Assembly (NCBI GenBank): GCA_023415935.1
Contig: JAEZIX010000080.1
Span: forward strand, 1-37,720
Direction: 5' to 3'
Length of the DNA: 37,720 nt
DNA from: Cyanobacteria bacterium OH_CDB_20
GTDB lineage: Bacteria; Cyanobacteriota; Vampirovibrionia; Gastranaerophilales; Gastranaerophilaceae
Position 1 is the first letter of the stretch. Each line of letters begins with the position of its first letter. This document shows positions 16,098 to 24,603 of the stretch, piece by piece. The position numbers and the translations under genes were made by a program. The notes beneath the pieces are model-generated. The model worked only from the letters and a program-made list of their open reading frames with translations. It was not told where the DNA came from and made no database searches.

Positions 16098-17595
16098 ATT
16101 CAAATTTAATTCTTCCGTCTTTTTTTATTTCAAAAGGTGCGCCGCCAAGTTTTTTAATATATTCTATTGTTGCTTTATCTTTGTCGAAGTCAAACTTTTG
16201 GTATGTTCCTTCTGCGAATTTTAACATATCGAATTTGTCGCCGCCTTTTATAATGAAATCATCATAAACGGCATCATACATTTTTGTAGTACTAGGGTTA
16301 TTTACGTCTATTTGATGTTTTTGGCCTTGCTTATCGTAGAAAGATGCTTCTGTTACTTTACCTTCTTTGCTCAATGTATATGTTAACCCTGAAACCTGTA
16401 ATATATTTGGTTTATTGTCAGGTGTCTTTAATGATGTTCCACCCCAGTTCAATGCATCAACGAGAGCTTTTTCGGTTATTTTTACTCTGCATAATTTGTT
16501 TTTGAATGGGAATATACTTGTTACATCACGTTCTGTTATAATCCCAGGTTCAATATTGCCTCTGAAGTTAGCAGAATTTATAAGTACAATATCTGAATCC
16601 ATTTGTTTTCTAACGGCGTCAGCCACAAAGTTTGCATAAGGGTTTTCTTCTATTAAAGGTTTTTGCGGATATGGGTCAGCGTAGCTGATTCTTCCGATTG
16701 TTGGCGATTCACCAAGTATTTTGTTATTTATAAGTGTCATTATTAAGTTTTTAGAATAAGCAGATGTATGCTGAACATTATTTTGTACTGAAACTACTGT
16801 TCCATCAGGAGAATATTCAAGATTGAGTATTCCGAAGTTGTGTCCGTCACGTCCAGCTTGAGTTATTACAACAGGTTTTCCATCTGGAGCGTAGAAGAGG
16901 TTTGTGCCTTCTTTTACTCCTTCAAGTAAATCATGAGAGTGTCCGCCAAGGATTACATCAATTCCTGTAATCTTTTGTGCTATTTGTTTTTCATACTCAT
17001 ATCCAGTATGAGATAATAAAATTATTTTATTCACGCCCTGTTTGGTTAAGTTGTTAACTTCTTCCTGAAGTTCTTTCATTGTTTGTTCTTCGTTGTCGGT
17101 AGTTATTCCATTTAGACATTCAGGCTTTGTTCTTGTAGCTAAATCAACCGGTTGCAAGCCAATCAAGCCGTATTTGTTGCCGTTTTCTTCTACTATTGTT
17201 GAGCGGAGAGTGTTATCTTTAAGTTTATCTTTTTCTGTAAAATTTGTATTCATTGCAAGAAACTTGGTTTTTTTATTTTTAATAATGTCGTATAGCTTAG
17301 TTGCTGTAACATCAAATTCGTGATTACCAAGTGTACTTGCCATAATTCCTATTGTATCAAGGAAGGTAGCTGCTGCTTGGTTAGTTTTTTCATCCCCGCC
17401 TATAAAAGTATCTCCTGAAGACAGCTTTAATGTATCTACACCTTTGTTTTTTGTAAAAGTGTCGAATTGCAAAGAAGCGCTTGCAATTTGTTCCATCTTA
17501 GGGATTTGACCGTGTATGTCATTAATGTAAAAAATTGACGTTTTTATCCTAGGTGAAGCTTGTTGCTGCGATATAGGATTTGTCGGATTTATCAT
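16096..17595 (-). CDS. 5'-nucleotidase/UshA-family metallophosphatase without signal peptide
   Basis: This 499-residue protein has the complete calcineurin-like metal site of the 5'-nucleotidase family: 'NDIHGQ' (Asp26, His28), 'SSGDTFIGG' (Asp62), 'GNHEFD' (Asn91, His92), 'LSHTGYE' (His196) and 'GGHSHD' (His218, His220). A C-terminal 5'-nucleotidase substrate domain follows ('NSANFRGNIEPG', 'FPFKNKLCRV', 'VSGLTYTLS'). Relatives hydrolyse nucleotides or UDP-sugars, usually outside the cytoplasm. Here the chain begins with a polar stretch rich in Pro, Gln and Ser and no hydrophobic segment, so it has no classical export signal. It lies downstream of thiL-ispD on the same strand, 92 bp after ispD. 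Confidence 0.9.
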   Translation of the reverse strand: MINPTNPISQQQASPRIKTSIFYINDIHGQIPKMEQIASASLQFDTFTKNKGVDTLKLSSGDTFIGGDEKTNQAAATFLDTIGIMASTLGNHEFDVTATKLYDIIKNKKTKFLAMNTNFTEKDKLKDNTLRSTIVEENGNKYGLIGLQPVDLATRTKPECLNGITTDNEEQTMKELQEEVNNLTKQGVNKIILLSHTGYEYEKQIAQKITGIDVILGGHSHDLLEGVKEGTNLFYAPDGKPVVITQAGRDGHNFGILNLEYSPDGTVVSVQNNVQHTSAYSKNLIMTLINNKILGESPTIGRISYADPYPQKPLIEENPYANFVADAVRKQMDSDIVLINSANFRGNIEPGIITERDVTSIFPFKNKLCRVKITEKALVDALNWGGTSLKTPDNKPNILQVSGLTYTLSKEGKVTEASFYDKQGQKHQIDVNNPSTTKMYDAVYDDFIIKGGDKFDMLKFAEGTYQKFDFDKDKATIEYIKKLGGAPFEIKKDGRIKFE

Positions 17596-17680
17596 ACCAG
17601 ATACCTATTAATGTTTGTATATTAATTAATCCCCTAAAGATGAAATTTTGCTAAAATATAATGAAATATAAAGCTAATGT

Positions 17681-17706
17681 TACAATATTACTCTTGTAAT
17701 ATTGTA
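17681..17706. repeat. AT-rich perfect inverted repeat at the ispD 3' end
   Basis: Eleven perfectly paired bases (17681-17691 with 17696-17706) surround a 4-base loop and include the last ispD codons. There is no clear T tract on the minus strand after it, so it is not a canonical terminator. It may stabilise or process the thiL-ispD transcript, or weakly insulate it from the nucleotidase gene. Confidence 0.55.
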
Positions 17707-18347
17707 TTTGCTTTAATTAAATCCTCTTTTGTTGTGATTTTGAAATTTGTGTATTCGCCTTCGACTATATAGACATCTTTTCCCAATACTTCTAAAAGGC
17801 AACCATCATCTGTATAGTTTCTGCCTTTTAATTCTTCATGAGCTGCTTTTATTGTCTCAAAATCAAATATCTGAGGTGTTTGCACGTTCCATAAAGTATC
17901 TCTGTTTGGCGTTGAGATTATTTTATTGTTTGAGTCGACAATTTTTATTGTATCAATTGTCCTTACTGCAACTATAACTGCTTTTTTTGTTTTAACTTCT
18001 TCAAATGCTTTTTTTATTGTTTCTTTTGATATTAGAGGTCTTGCTGCATCGTGAATTGCAATAAAATCGCATTTTTGAGCTGCTTTTAATCCGTTGTAAA
18101 CCGATTCTTGTCTTGTAGAACCGCCTCTTACTATTTTAATTTTTTCTATTCCTATTGTAAGCTCTTTAATTATAGGTATCATGCTTTCTGATGCAGGAAT
18201 AATTATTTCTTTAAGCCCTTCAATATCTATAAATTTTTCAATTGTTTGCATAATGACAGGTTTGCCGTTTATGATCTCAAGTAGTTTGTTCCCGCCTTTA
18301 TATCTTGAAGAGGTACCACCAGCTGGTATTATTACAGATATTTCCAT
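17688..18347 (-). CDS. ispD: 2-C-methyl-D-erythritol 4-phosphate cytidylyltransferase
   Basis: IspD transfers CMP from CTP to 2-C-methyl-D-erythritol 4-phosphate in the MEP isoprenoid pathway. All landmark motifs of this nucleotidyltransferase are present in 219 residues: 'IIPAGGTSSRYKGGNKLL' at the N terminus, 'VRGGSTRQESVYNGL', 'AIHDAARPLIS', 'RDTLWNVQTPQIF', 'TDDGCLLE' and 'NFKITTKEDL' near the end. Its start codon abuts the thiL stop (TAA-ATG), and the ribosome binding site AAGGAA lies within the end of thiL, so the two are translated from one message. ispG of the same pathway is elsewhere in the window. Confidence 0.97.
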   Translation of the reverse strand: MEISVIIPAGGTSSRYKGGNKLLEIINGKPVIMQTIEKFIDIEGLKEIIIPASESMIPIIKELTIGIEKIKIVRGGSTRQESVYNGLKAAQKCDFIAIHDAARPLISKETIKKAFEEVKTKKAVIVAVRTIDTIKIVDSNNKIISTPNRDTLWNVQTPQIFDFETIKAAHEELKGRNYTDDGCLLEVLGKDVYIVEGEYTNFKITTKEDLIKANTILQE

Positions 18348-19313
18348 TTAATTGTTTCCTTCTTTAAAATGATTAAATGTTTTTGTTTCTAATGCTTCTT
18401 TATCAAGGATTTTGTGTTCAGAATCATTTTTAACGGATATTTTTGGAGAATTCGATTTTTCTTTTACTTTTCCGATTATTTTGAACATATCTTTGCCTAA
18501 AAGATTCAATGTAGTTTCTGGAACGCAGGCAATCAGTTCATAATCTTCCCCCCCGAAAAGGGCTGCATCCTTAATGTCTATATTACTTCTCATGCAAAAA
18601 TCTATTGTTGATTCTAAAACAGGTATTTTTTCAAAGTCAATTTCAATATTATGCTTGCTAGCCTCTGCAATTTTAAACAAAGCATCAAAAAGTCCGTCAG
18701 ATGTATCCATAACAGCAATATCAGACTTTATTGCTTGTTTTATTTCTGCTGATTCATTTAGCCTTGGTGTAGGGTTTATATGAGCTTGAATTAGACTTTC
18801 AGGGCATTCTGAGATGTTTTCCAGTGCAAAAAGTCCTGCATAACTTGCTCCATAGTTTCCTGTTGTTATTATTACATCATCTTTTTTTGCGTTGCTTCTT
18901 GAAGAAATGAATTTTGAATCTTTTTGACCTATTGCAGCTACTGAAATCACAAGAGATTCACTTCCAGTAATGTCTCCACCTACTACTTTTACTCCGAATT
19001 CATTTGAAATATCATTCACCCCTCTATAAAATTCTTGCACAAAATCCGTATCGATTTTGTTTGGAAGTGAAAGAGATATTGTAATATATTTTGCCTTGGA
19101 CATACTTGCTGCAATGTCGCTAAGGTTTACTGCAACAGATTTTCTTCCCAGAAAATAAGGAGTAGTTGTTGAAAGTTTAAAATGGATGTTCTCAACAAGA
19201 GTATCTTGAGTTATAAAGATATTTAAATCTTCTAAATAAGCACAGTCATCTCCGATAAACTCTGAGTTTGTCAGTGTAGAATTTATAACTTTAAGTAAAT
19301 CCAGTTCTTTCAT
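18348..19313 (-). CDS. thiL: Thiamine-monophosphate kinase
   Basis: ThiL phosphorylates thiamine monophosphate to the cofactor thiamine diphosphate. The 321-residue chain has the PurM/AIR-synthetase-like motifs in order: 'FIGDDCAYLE', 'DTLVENIHF', 'AVNLSDIAASMSKAKY', 'VGGDITGSESLVISV', 'VMDTSDGLFDALFKIAEAS' and 'LFGGEDYELIA'. It is first in the thiL-ispD pair, driven by its own promoter in the 224-bp region shared with pgi. Thiamine genes proper are not in the window. Confidence 0.96.
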   Translation of the reverse strand: MKELDLLKVINSTLTNSEFIGDDCAYLEDLNIFITQDTLVENIHFKLSTTTPYFLGRKSVAVNLSDIAASMSKAKYITISLSLPNKIDTDFVQEFYRGVNDISNEFGVKVVGGDITGSESLVISVAAIGQKDSKFISSRSNAKKDDVIITTGNYGASYAGLFALENISECPESLIQAHINPTPRLNESAEIKQAIKSDIAVMDTSDGLFDALFKIAEASKHNIEIDFEKIPVLESTIDFCMRSNIDIKDAALFGGEDYELIACVPETTLNLLGKDMFKIIGKVKEKSNSPKISVKNDSEHKILDKEALETKTFNHFKEGNN

Positions 19314-19341
19314 TCTTAGATTGTAGCATTAGAAAAAATAA

Positions 19342-19372
19342 ATTATAGTTCATTTTTTGTTTATTTATACAA
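19342..19372 (-). promoter_or_regulatory. Promoter for thiL-ispD
   Basis: On the minus strand a perfect TATAAT (19342-19347) has TTGTAT (19367-19372) 19 bp upstream. The spacing is long, but the predicted leader (about 21 nt) fits the thiL start well. Confidence 0.45.
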
Positions 19373-19438
19373 TTTTTTCAAATAAATATTAAAAATTTAC
19401 GCTAAATTGTTCAATTTGTAACGATTTATTATACATTT

Positions 19439-19467
19439 TTGACGGATTCGTACACTTATTTTATTAG
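19439..19467 (+). promoter_or_regulatory. Promoter for pgi
   Basis: TTGACG (19439-19444) and TATTAG (19462-19467) are separated by 17 bp. They would start a transcript near 19474 with a leader of about 64 nt before pgi. A second weaker pair (TTGTAT/TATTGT) lies closer to the gene. Confidence 0.5.
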
Positions 19468-19537
19468 CGAGTACAATTGTATTAGTTAACATTTCAAATT
19501 ATTGTACGGAATATTAATATTTATAAGAGGGAGTTAG

Positions 19538-20923
19538 ATGCTACAATACAGTTATAGTAACGTTAGGGCTGATATAATCGGCGAAGAACACGGCTTAAAC
19601 ATTGATGAAGAATTTAATTCTTACCGTGATAAAATCACGAGTATCATCGCTGATTTAAACTCAAGAAAAGATAAGCCGGGACAATGGCTTCAGTGGATGA
19701 ATCTTGGTTATAATGAAGAGACTGTTTGGTATGTTAAAGAATATGCTGCAATGGTTAGGGGAAGGTTTGACAACATTCTTGTACTTGGTATAGGTGGCTC
19801 AGCTCTTGGCGGTATAGCAGTTACAGAGGCTTTATTGAAACCTTATTGGAATTATCGTTCTGAAGAAGAACGTGACAATTACCCGCGTATTTTCTTCTTG
19901 GATAACATTGATCCTGACCAGATTAACGGTATTTTGGATATTCTAGATTTAAAGAAAACCTTAGTTAATGTGATTACAAAATCAGGTTCTACAGCTGAGA
20001 CTATGTCGCAGTTTATGATTTTAAAAGACAGATTGTATGCTGAACTTGGTGATGATTACAGAAAAAATATAGTCGCAACAACTGATAAACAAGTTGGCGT
20101 TTTAAGACAGCTTTCAGATCAAGAAGGATATAAAACTTTTGTTGTTCCTGATGATGTCGGAGGAAGATTCTCTGTATTTTCAGCTGTTGGACTTTTGCCT
20201 TTTGCTCTTGTCGGACTTGATATTGATGAGCTTATACAAGGCGTTAAAGATATGGATTTAGTCCTTAAAAACATAGATATTAATCATAATATAGCAGCTC
20301 AAAACGCACTTATTCATTATCTTTTAGATACAAAAAAAGGTAAAAACCTTTCAGTTATGATGCCTTATTCTTCAAAATTAAAATATATCTCTGATTGGTA
20401 TGTTCAGCTTTGGGCAGAATCTTTAGGTAAAGAATATGATAAAGATGGAAATAAAGTTAACGTTGGACCGACTCCTATAAAAGCTGTTGGCGCAACAGAT
20501 CAGCACTCTCAAATTCAACTTTATAATGAAGGACCTAATGATAAGGTTATAAACTTCATCAGGGTCGGTGAGTTTGATAATAACTTAGAAATCCCTAATA
20601 TATTTGAATATACAGGAATTGGTTACTTAGGTGGAAAAACAATAAACGACTTAATCAATGCAGAAGCAGATGCGACAAAAGTTACATTGGCTGACTATCA
20701 AAGACCTAATGTGACAATTACTCTTCCAAAAGTTGATGCTTATCATGTCGGACAATTGCTTTATATGTTTGAAATACAAACCGCAATTGCAGGGGAACTC
20801 TATAATATAGATGCCTTCAATCAACCGGGAGTCGAGCAGGCGAAAGATTATACTTATGCTTTAATGGGTAGAGCAGGTTATGAAGAATCTGCAAATGACA
20901 TAAGAACCAAAATGACAAAATAG
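19538..20923 (+). CDS. pgi: Glucose-6-phosphate isomerase
   Basis: Pgi interconverts glucose 6-phosphate and fructose 6-phosphate in glycolysis and gluconeogenesis. The 461 residues carry the sugar-phosphate binding 'VLGIGGSALGGIAV', the first family signature 'DDVGGRFSVFSAVG', the catalytic glutamate region 'AESLGKEYD', the histidine in 'ATDQHSQIQLYNEGPNDK' and the C-terminal signature with catalytic lysine 'NQPGVEQAKDY'. The length matches the shorter bacterial type. The ATG is preceded by a strong GAGGGAG ribosome binding site. The gene ends at a bidirectional terminator shared with the small convergent gene. Confidence 0.97.
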   Translation: MLQYSYSNVRADIIGEEHGLNIDEEFNSYRDKITSIIADLNSRKDKPGQWLQWMNLGYNEETVWYVKEYAAMVRGRFDNILVLGIGGSALGGIAVTEALLKPYWNYRSEEERDNYPRIFFLDNIDPDQINGILDILDLKKTLVNVITKSGSTAETMSQFMILKDRLYAELGDDYRKNIVATTDKQVGVLRQLSDQEGYKTFVVPDDVGGRFSVFSAVGLLPFALVGLDIDELIQGVKDMDLVLKNIDINHNIAAQNALIHYLLDTKKGKNLSVMMPYSSKLKYISDWYVQLWAESLGKEYDKDGNKVNVGPTPIKAVGATDQHSQIQLYNEGPNDKVINFIRVGEFDNNLEIPNIFEYTGIGYLGGKTINDLINAEADATKVTLADYQRPNVTITLPKVDAYHVGQLLYMFEIQTAIAGELYNIDAFNQPGVEQAKDYTYALMGRAGYEESANDIRTKMTK

Positions 20924-20941
20924 TCAAAAAAAATAATATTT

Positions 20942-20969
20942 AAAAAGCCTCTTTTAAGAGGCTTTTTTT
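20942..20969. terminator. Bidirectional terminator between pgi and the 85-residue protein gene
   Basis: AAAAAGCCTCTT (20942-20953) pairs with AAGAGGCTTTTT (20956-20967), followed by more T residues. The A tract on the left supplies the U tail for the minus-strand transcript, so the element is symmetrical in function. Confidence 0.92.
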
Positions 20970-20970
20970 A

Positions 20971-21228
20971 TTACATATATTGTTCTTCTTGAAGGGCTAT
21001 TCCAGCTATTTGATTTGATGATATGCAGAATTTTTTTATTGGTCCTATTGTATCTTTTTCAATTATTTTGTTCACCGCCCCTGATGTTTTAAAAGTATGA
21101 ACAAGGTCTTCATATTCTGCCATTGGATTATCAAAATAAAGTACCATAGGGGCTGCAGAGCTTTTAATAAAGACTAGAACTGCAATTCTTGTTTTTAGCT
21201 GTGGTGGCTGCGCAAATGGTTGTGGCAT
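20971..21228 (-). CDS. Small conserved-looking protein, unknown function
   Basis: This 85-residue protein has a short Pro/Gln-rich start ('MPQPFAQPPQLK') followed by a compact alpha/beta-looking core ('TRIAVLVFIKSS', 'APMVLYFDNP', 'EYEDLVHTFK'). It contains no signal peptide, membrane helix or metal motif. AGGAG seven bases before the ATG gives good translation support, and the terminator at 20942 directly follows its stop. It is downstream of the TPR gene on the same strand with an 89-bp gap. I do not recognise it. Confidence 0.7.
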   Translation of the reverse strand: MPQPFAQPPQLKTRIAVLVFIKSSAAPMVLYFDNPMAEYEDLVHTFKTSGAVNKIIEKDTIGPIKKFCISSNQIAGIALQEEQYM

Positions 21229-21317
21229 AATATTTCTCCTAAAATAACTTTAAATCCTTTAAATCTAATTATAAAGGTAATAAAATACAAGACACTTGTC
21301 AACCTTGAATAAAATGA

Positions 21318-22004
21318 TTATTTTATGAGATTAAGTTGCTGGATTGTGTTAAAAAGATCTGAATCCATTGTTTCAAATGACTCTTGTTTCGTTTCATATA
21401 TAGCTTGTTTTTCAAGTTTTTCTTTTACGGCTTCTTTTTCAAGCTCAACTGTATTTATACCTTGTAAACCCCTCATTGCAGCAGCAGAACTTGGGTCAAG
21501 TGCTGAAACGATTGTGTAATAAAGAGTTGCGTTTTCTTTGTCACCTAGTTTTTCATAACAGCGGGCTGTTTTAAGGTTTGTATCAATATCCTTTAAGTAG
21601 CCTGATAAAAGAGCAAGTTTATAATATTCAAGGGCAATAACATATTCTTCTCTATGATAATTGTAATCGCCTAGTGCTGCTGCTATTTTTGGATTATCAG
21701 GAGCGATATTATATGCTTGCATCAAATAGTCATATGCTTTCTTATCGTTGTTCATGAGAATATATGTGTTTGCCAGCCCAACAAGAACATTAATGTCAGT
21801 TGGAGAATTTTTGTAAAGTTTGAGGTATCTATCGCATGCTTCTTTTAAATACTGAGTTTTAAGTTCTTCCGATGAAGTTGATGCTGCTGCTTTTACTAGA
21901 ATATTTGCTTCTTGTAATACAGTAGGTTTTGCATAACATGCTGAACATAAGCTGAATAGGCAAGCTATGATTAGAATTTTTATTTTTAAAGTTTTTATTT
22001 TCAT
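21318..22004 (-). CDS. Secreted TPR-repeat protein
   Basis: The 228 residues start with a basic stretch and hydrophobic core ('ILIIACLFSLCSACYA'), an export signal probably cleaved after 'CYA' near residue 25; the lipobox-like 'CSAC' is not canonical. About four tetratricopeptide repeats follow, recognisable by 'NVLVGLANTYILMNNDKKAY', 'AALGDYNYHREEYVIALEYY' and 'TARCYEKLGDKENATLYYT'. A charged helical C terminus is probably coiled coil. TPR proteins mediate protein-protein contacts; this one would act in the periplasm or at the membrane surface. It is divergent from nuoA (113 bp apart). Confidence 0.85.
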   Translation of the reverse strand: MKIKTLKIKILIIACLFSLCSACYAKPTVLQEANILVKAAASTSSEELKTQYLKEACDRYLKLYKNSPTDINVLVGLANTYILMNNDKKAYDYLMQAYNIAPDNPKIAAALGDYNYHREEYVIALEYYKLALLSGYLKDIDTNLKTARCYEKLGDKENATLYYTIVSALDPSSAAAMRGLQGINTVELEKEAVKEKLEKQAIYETKQESFETMDSDLFNTIQQLNLIK

Positions 22005-22117
22005 TTGAAAATCCAGCTTAATAATTCACAACAAATAATATTATATCAATGTTAAAACATGATATAAATAGTATAGTATACTTAATTTGTAAAAAGCAAA
22101 AGGGGTCAGGAGATATC
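22005..22117. promoter_or_regulatory. Divergent promoter region of the nuo operon and the TPR gene
   Basis: This very AT-rich 113-bp stretch has overlapping plus-strand -10 candidates TATAGT (22072-22077) and TATACT (22077-22082) for nuoA, but only weak -35 matches. A TATAAT is present on the minus strand for the TPR gene. The nuoA ribosome binding site (AGGAG, five bases before GTG) is clear. Exact starts cannot be fixed. Confidence 0.3.
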
Positions 22118-22471
22118 GTGCAGGAGCTATTAGCGTTAGTTATTGTATTTGGCTTTTCCGCAGTGGTTGCAATTGCTATGCTGGTGGCGGCTTTTATCGT
22201 TTCTCCAAAAGCTGATTCAAATGTTAAGAGTATGAACTATGAATCTGGCATGGAGCCTTTTACTGACTCAAGAGTTCAGTATAGAGTTTCGTTTTTTATG
22301 TATGCGATTTTGTTTTTGATATTTGATGTTGAAACAATTTTGCTTTTTCCTTTTGCAGTTATTTTTAACAAATTGGGGTTGCTCGCGCTTGGTGAAGTTG
22401 CAGTTTTTGTATTATTGCTGCTTCTAGCACTTGTGTATGCGGCAAGAAAGAACATGTTAAGGTTTAGATAA
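22118..22471 (+). CDS. nuoA: NADH-quinone oxidoreductase subunit A
   Basis: First gene of the complex I operon. The 117-residue membrane subunit has three hydrophobic helices and the conserved 'YESGMEPFTDSRVQYRVSFF' and 'FLIFDVETILLFPFA' motifs of NuoA, which line the quinone-site end of the membrane arm. The frame is open from 22049, but the GTG at 22118 is preferred: AGGAG is five bases upstream, and the resulting length fits the family while the longer form adds a charged N-terminal extension. Its stop overlaps the nuoB start by one base (TAATG). Confidence 0.95.
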   Translation: MQELLALVIVFGFSAVVAIAMLVAAFIVSPKADSNVKSMNYESGMEPFTDSRVQYRVSFFMYAILFLIFDVETILLFPFAVIFNKLGLLALGEVAVFVLLLLLALVYAARKNMLRFR

Positions 22472-23049
22472 TGAGATTAATACTATCTTCAATAGATTGG
22501 GTATATAACTGGGCAAGGTCAAATTCATTGTGGCCGCTAACTTTTGCGACTTCATGTTGCGGTATTGAAATGATTAATGCTTCTGCTGCAAGCTATGACA
22601 TTGCAAGATTCGGTTCTGAGGTTTTCCGTGCTACTCCAAGACAGGCTGACTTACTTATTGTAGCAGGAACTATCACCCACAAAATGGCGCCTGTACTTTT
22701 AAGATTATATGAACAAATGCCTGAGCCGAAGTATGTAATTGCTATGGGTGCTTGCACTTGCTCTGGCGGAATGTACAAGAATGATTCTTATGCAGTTGTA
22801 AATGGGGTTGATAAAATTATCCCTGTTGATGTTTATTTGCCGATGTGCCCTCCAAAACCTGAATCATTACTTGATGCGATTATAAAACTTCAAAAGCAAA
22901 TAAGAACAGAATCTTTGGCTAAAAGACAAGAGTACATTCTCTCACATAAGCCTAAACTTGCACTAAAAGATGATTCTGAGATTTTACACTGCTCTCCTGA
23001 TATTGAGATTTATACATTGGGTCTTGGTGAGGAGGTTGCAAGTGTTTGA
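22471..23049 (+). CDS. nuoB: NADH-quinone oxidoreductase subunit B (N2 cluster)
   Basis: NuoB holds the terminal iron-sulfur cluster N2 that reduces quinone. The four cluster cysteines are present: the tandem pair in 'TSCCGIEM' (Cys29, Cys30), 'MGACTCSGGMY' (Cys95) and 'LPMCPPKPE' (Cys126). 192 residues, soluble. The end overlaps nuoC by eight bases. An extra cysteine (Cys97, where many relatives have Asn) sits beside a cluster ligand and is a minor oddity. Confidence 0.97.
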   Translation: MRLILSSIDWVYNWARSNSLWPLTFATSCCGIEMINASAASYDIARFGSEVFRATPRQADLLIVAGTITHKMAPVLLRLYEQMPEPKYVIAMGACTCSGGMYKNDSYAVVNGVDKIIPVDVYLPMCPPKPESLLDAIIKLQKQIRTESLAKRQEYILSHKPKLALKDDSEILHCSPDIEIYTLGLGEEVASV

Positions 23050-23491
23050 AGATTTTGTAGAAAAGTTCAATATTAATAAACACTTTGAAATTGCATCAGG
23101 CGAGATGAAGTTTATGATTGATAGAGCTAGTTTTAAAACGGCAATCAATTATCTGAAATCTGTTCCTGAATACTCTTTTGACATACTCGGAACGATTGTT
23201 TGTGTTGATAAACTTGATAAATTAGAACTAAATTATATTTTGTATTCCACTCTTCTTGGCAATAGGGTTGTTGTTTCAACTGAGCTGATAAGAGACGGGG
23301 CTTCAATTGAAACGGTTTCGGATATTTTTGCCTCTGCAAACTGGGATGAGCGTGAAATATACGATTTATTCGGGGTCAATTTTATTGGACATCCAGACTT
23401 AAGACGACTTTTTATGCCTAAAGACTGGCAAGGACATCCTTTAAGAAAAGATTACAAAATGGAAGACGAAAGGCTTTCTTGGAACAAATGA
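23042..23491 (+). CDS. nuoC: NADH-quinone oxidoreductase subunit C
   Basis: NuoC (30-kDa-type subunit) is part of the connecting module. The 149-residue form carries the family signature around 'DEREIYDLFGVNFIGHPDLR' and ends 'GHPLRKDYKM', typical of the C terminus that docks with NuoD. The frame extends upstream to 22970 inside nuoB, but the GTG at 23042 is the right start: AGGAGG lies six bases before it. NuoC and NuoD are separate here, unlike the fused NuoCD of enterobacteria. Overlap with nuoD is four bases (ATGA). Confidence 0.95.
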   Translation: MFEDFVEKFNINKHFEIASGEMKFMIDRASFKTAINYLKSVPEYSFDILGTIVCVDKLDKLELNYILYSTLLGNRVVVSTELIRDGASIETVSDIFASANWDEREIYDLFGVNFIGHPDLRRLFMPKDWQGHPLRKDYKMEDERLSWNK

Positions 23492-24603
23492 GCGAAAAAT
23501 TAAGACAAAAAATGAAAATAAATATTGGACCTCAACACCCTTCAACACACGGTGTATTGAGGCTTGTCTTAGATCTTGACGGTGAGTACATTCGCTCTTG
23601 TGAGCCTGTTGTTGGTTATCTTCATAGAGGAATGGAGAAAATGGCTGAGAACCGTTCTTATCTTCAATATCTTCCTATTGTTGATAGAATTGATTATCTT
23701 TCAAGCTTTTTCTGTGCTGAGGCTTATGTTTCATGTGTTGAAAAACTTTTAAAAATTGAGGTGCCTGAAAGAGCCAAGTACATAAGAGTTTTGCTTATGG
23801 AAATAAATAGGATTGCATCGCATCTATTTTGGCTCGGTACATTTATGCTTGATTTAGGGGCTTCTTCCCCTTTGTTCTACTGCTTAAGAGAAAGAGAAGA
23901 ACTTATTAATGCTTTGGAAAATCTCACAGGGGCAAGGATGATGTATAACTTCCATATCTTTGGCGGCGTAAGAGAAGATGTTACAGATGAATTCCTTTCG
24001 GATATTTTAAAATTTACAGAAAGTTTTAACAAAAAAGTTGATGAATATGAAAACATAATCACAAAAAATCCTGTATTTTTAAAAAGAACTTATGGAATTG
24101 GAATCTTAACAAAGAAAAATGCTCTTGATTATGCAATCACAGGTCCAAATCTAAGGGCATCAGGAGGGCTTTTAGACCTAAGAAAACAAGATGGCTACCT
24201 CGTGTATGACAAATTTGATTTTGACGTCCCTAACAGAAAATATGGGGATTCTTGGAATCGCTATTTTGTGAGAGTTCAAGAAATGCGAGAATCATTAAAA
24301 ATAATCGTTCAAGCAATTGAATGGCTGAAAAATAATAAAGGTGAAGTTAAACTTGATAATATTAGGCCACACTTAATAAAACCAGAGGCAGGTTTTGCTA
24401 TATCAAGTGTTGAGGCTCCTCGCGGAATTATGTCTTGCATAATTGAATCAGACGGAACTCAAAATCCATATAGATTAAAATGGAGAACAGGATCATTTTA
24501 CGCTGTTCAGGTGCTTCCTCAGCTTGTTAAAAATCACCAATATGCTGATTTAATGGCAATTTTTGGAAGTTTAGATGTTGTATTGCCGGAGGTGGATAGA
24601 TAA
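23488..24603 (+). CDS. nuoD: NADH-quinone oxidoreductase subunit D
   Basis: NuoD forms the quinone pocket with NuoB and descends from the large subunit of NiFe hydrogenases. The 371 residues begin 'MKINIGPQHPSTHGVLRL' shortly after the start, with the quinone-pocket histidine in 'QHPSTHG', and include 'GYLHRGMEKMAENR', 'RIASHLFWLGTF' and the typical end 'FGSLDVVLPEVDR'. ATG at 23488 is chosen over TTG 23479 because it overlaps the nuoC stop as ATGA. The stop overlaps nuoH by one base. Confidence 0.97.
   Translation: MSEKLRQKMKINIGPQHPSTHGVLRLVLDLDGEYIRSCEPVVGYLHRGMEKMAENRSYLQYLPIVDRIDYLSSFFCAEAYVSCVEKLLKIEVPERAKYIRVLLMEINRIASHLFWLGTFMLDLGASSPLFYCLREREELINALENLTGARMMYNFHIFGGVREDVTDEFLSDILKFTESFNKKVDEYENIITKNPVFLKRTYGIGILTKKNALDYAITGPNLRASGGLLDLRKQDGYLVYDKFDFDVPNRKYGDSWNRYFVRVQEMRESLKIIVQAIEWLKNNKGEVKLDNIRPHLIKPEAGFAISSVEAPRGIMSCIIESDGTQNPYRLKWRTGSFYAVQVLPQLVKNHQYADLMAIFGSLDVVLPEVDR

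Noticed and set aside
16367..16639. Plus-strand 90-codon frame inside the nucleotidase gene
   Set aside because: Antisense to catalytic-domain coding sequence and without initiation signals.
22049..22117. Longer nuoA start giving 140 residues
   Set aside because: The added charged segment is foreign to NuoA, and the GTG at 22118 has a good AGGAG.
22970..23041. Longer nuoC start overlapping nuoB by about 80 bases
   Set aside because: The GTG at 23042 has AGGAGG at ideal spacing, and the extension reads out of frame through conserved nuoB sequence.
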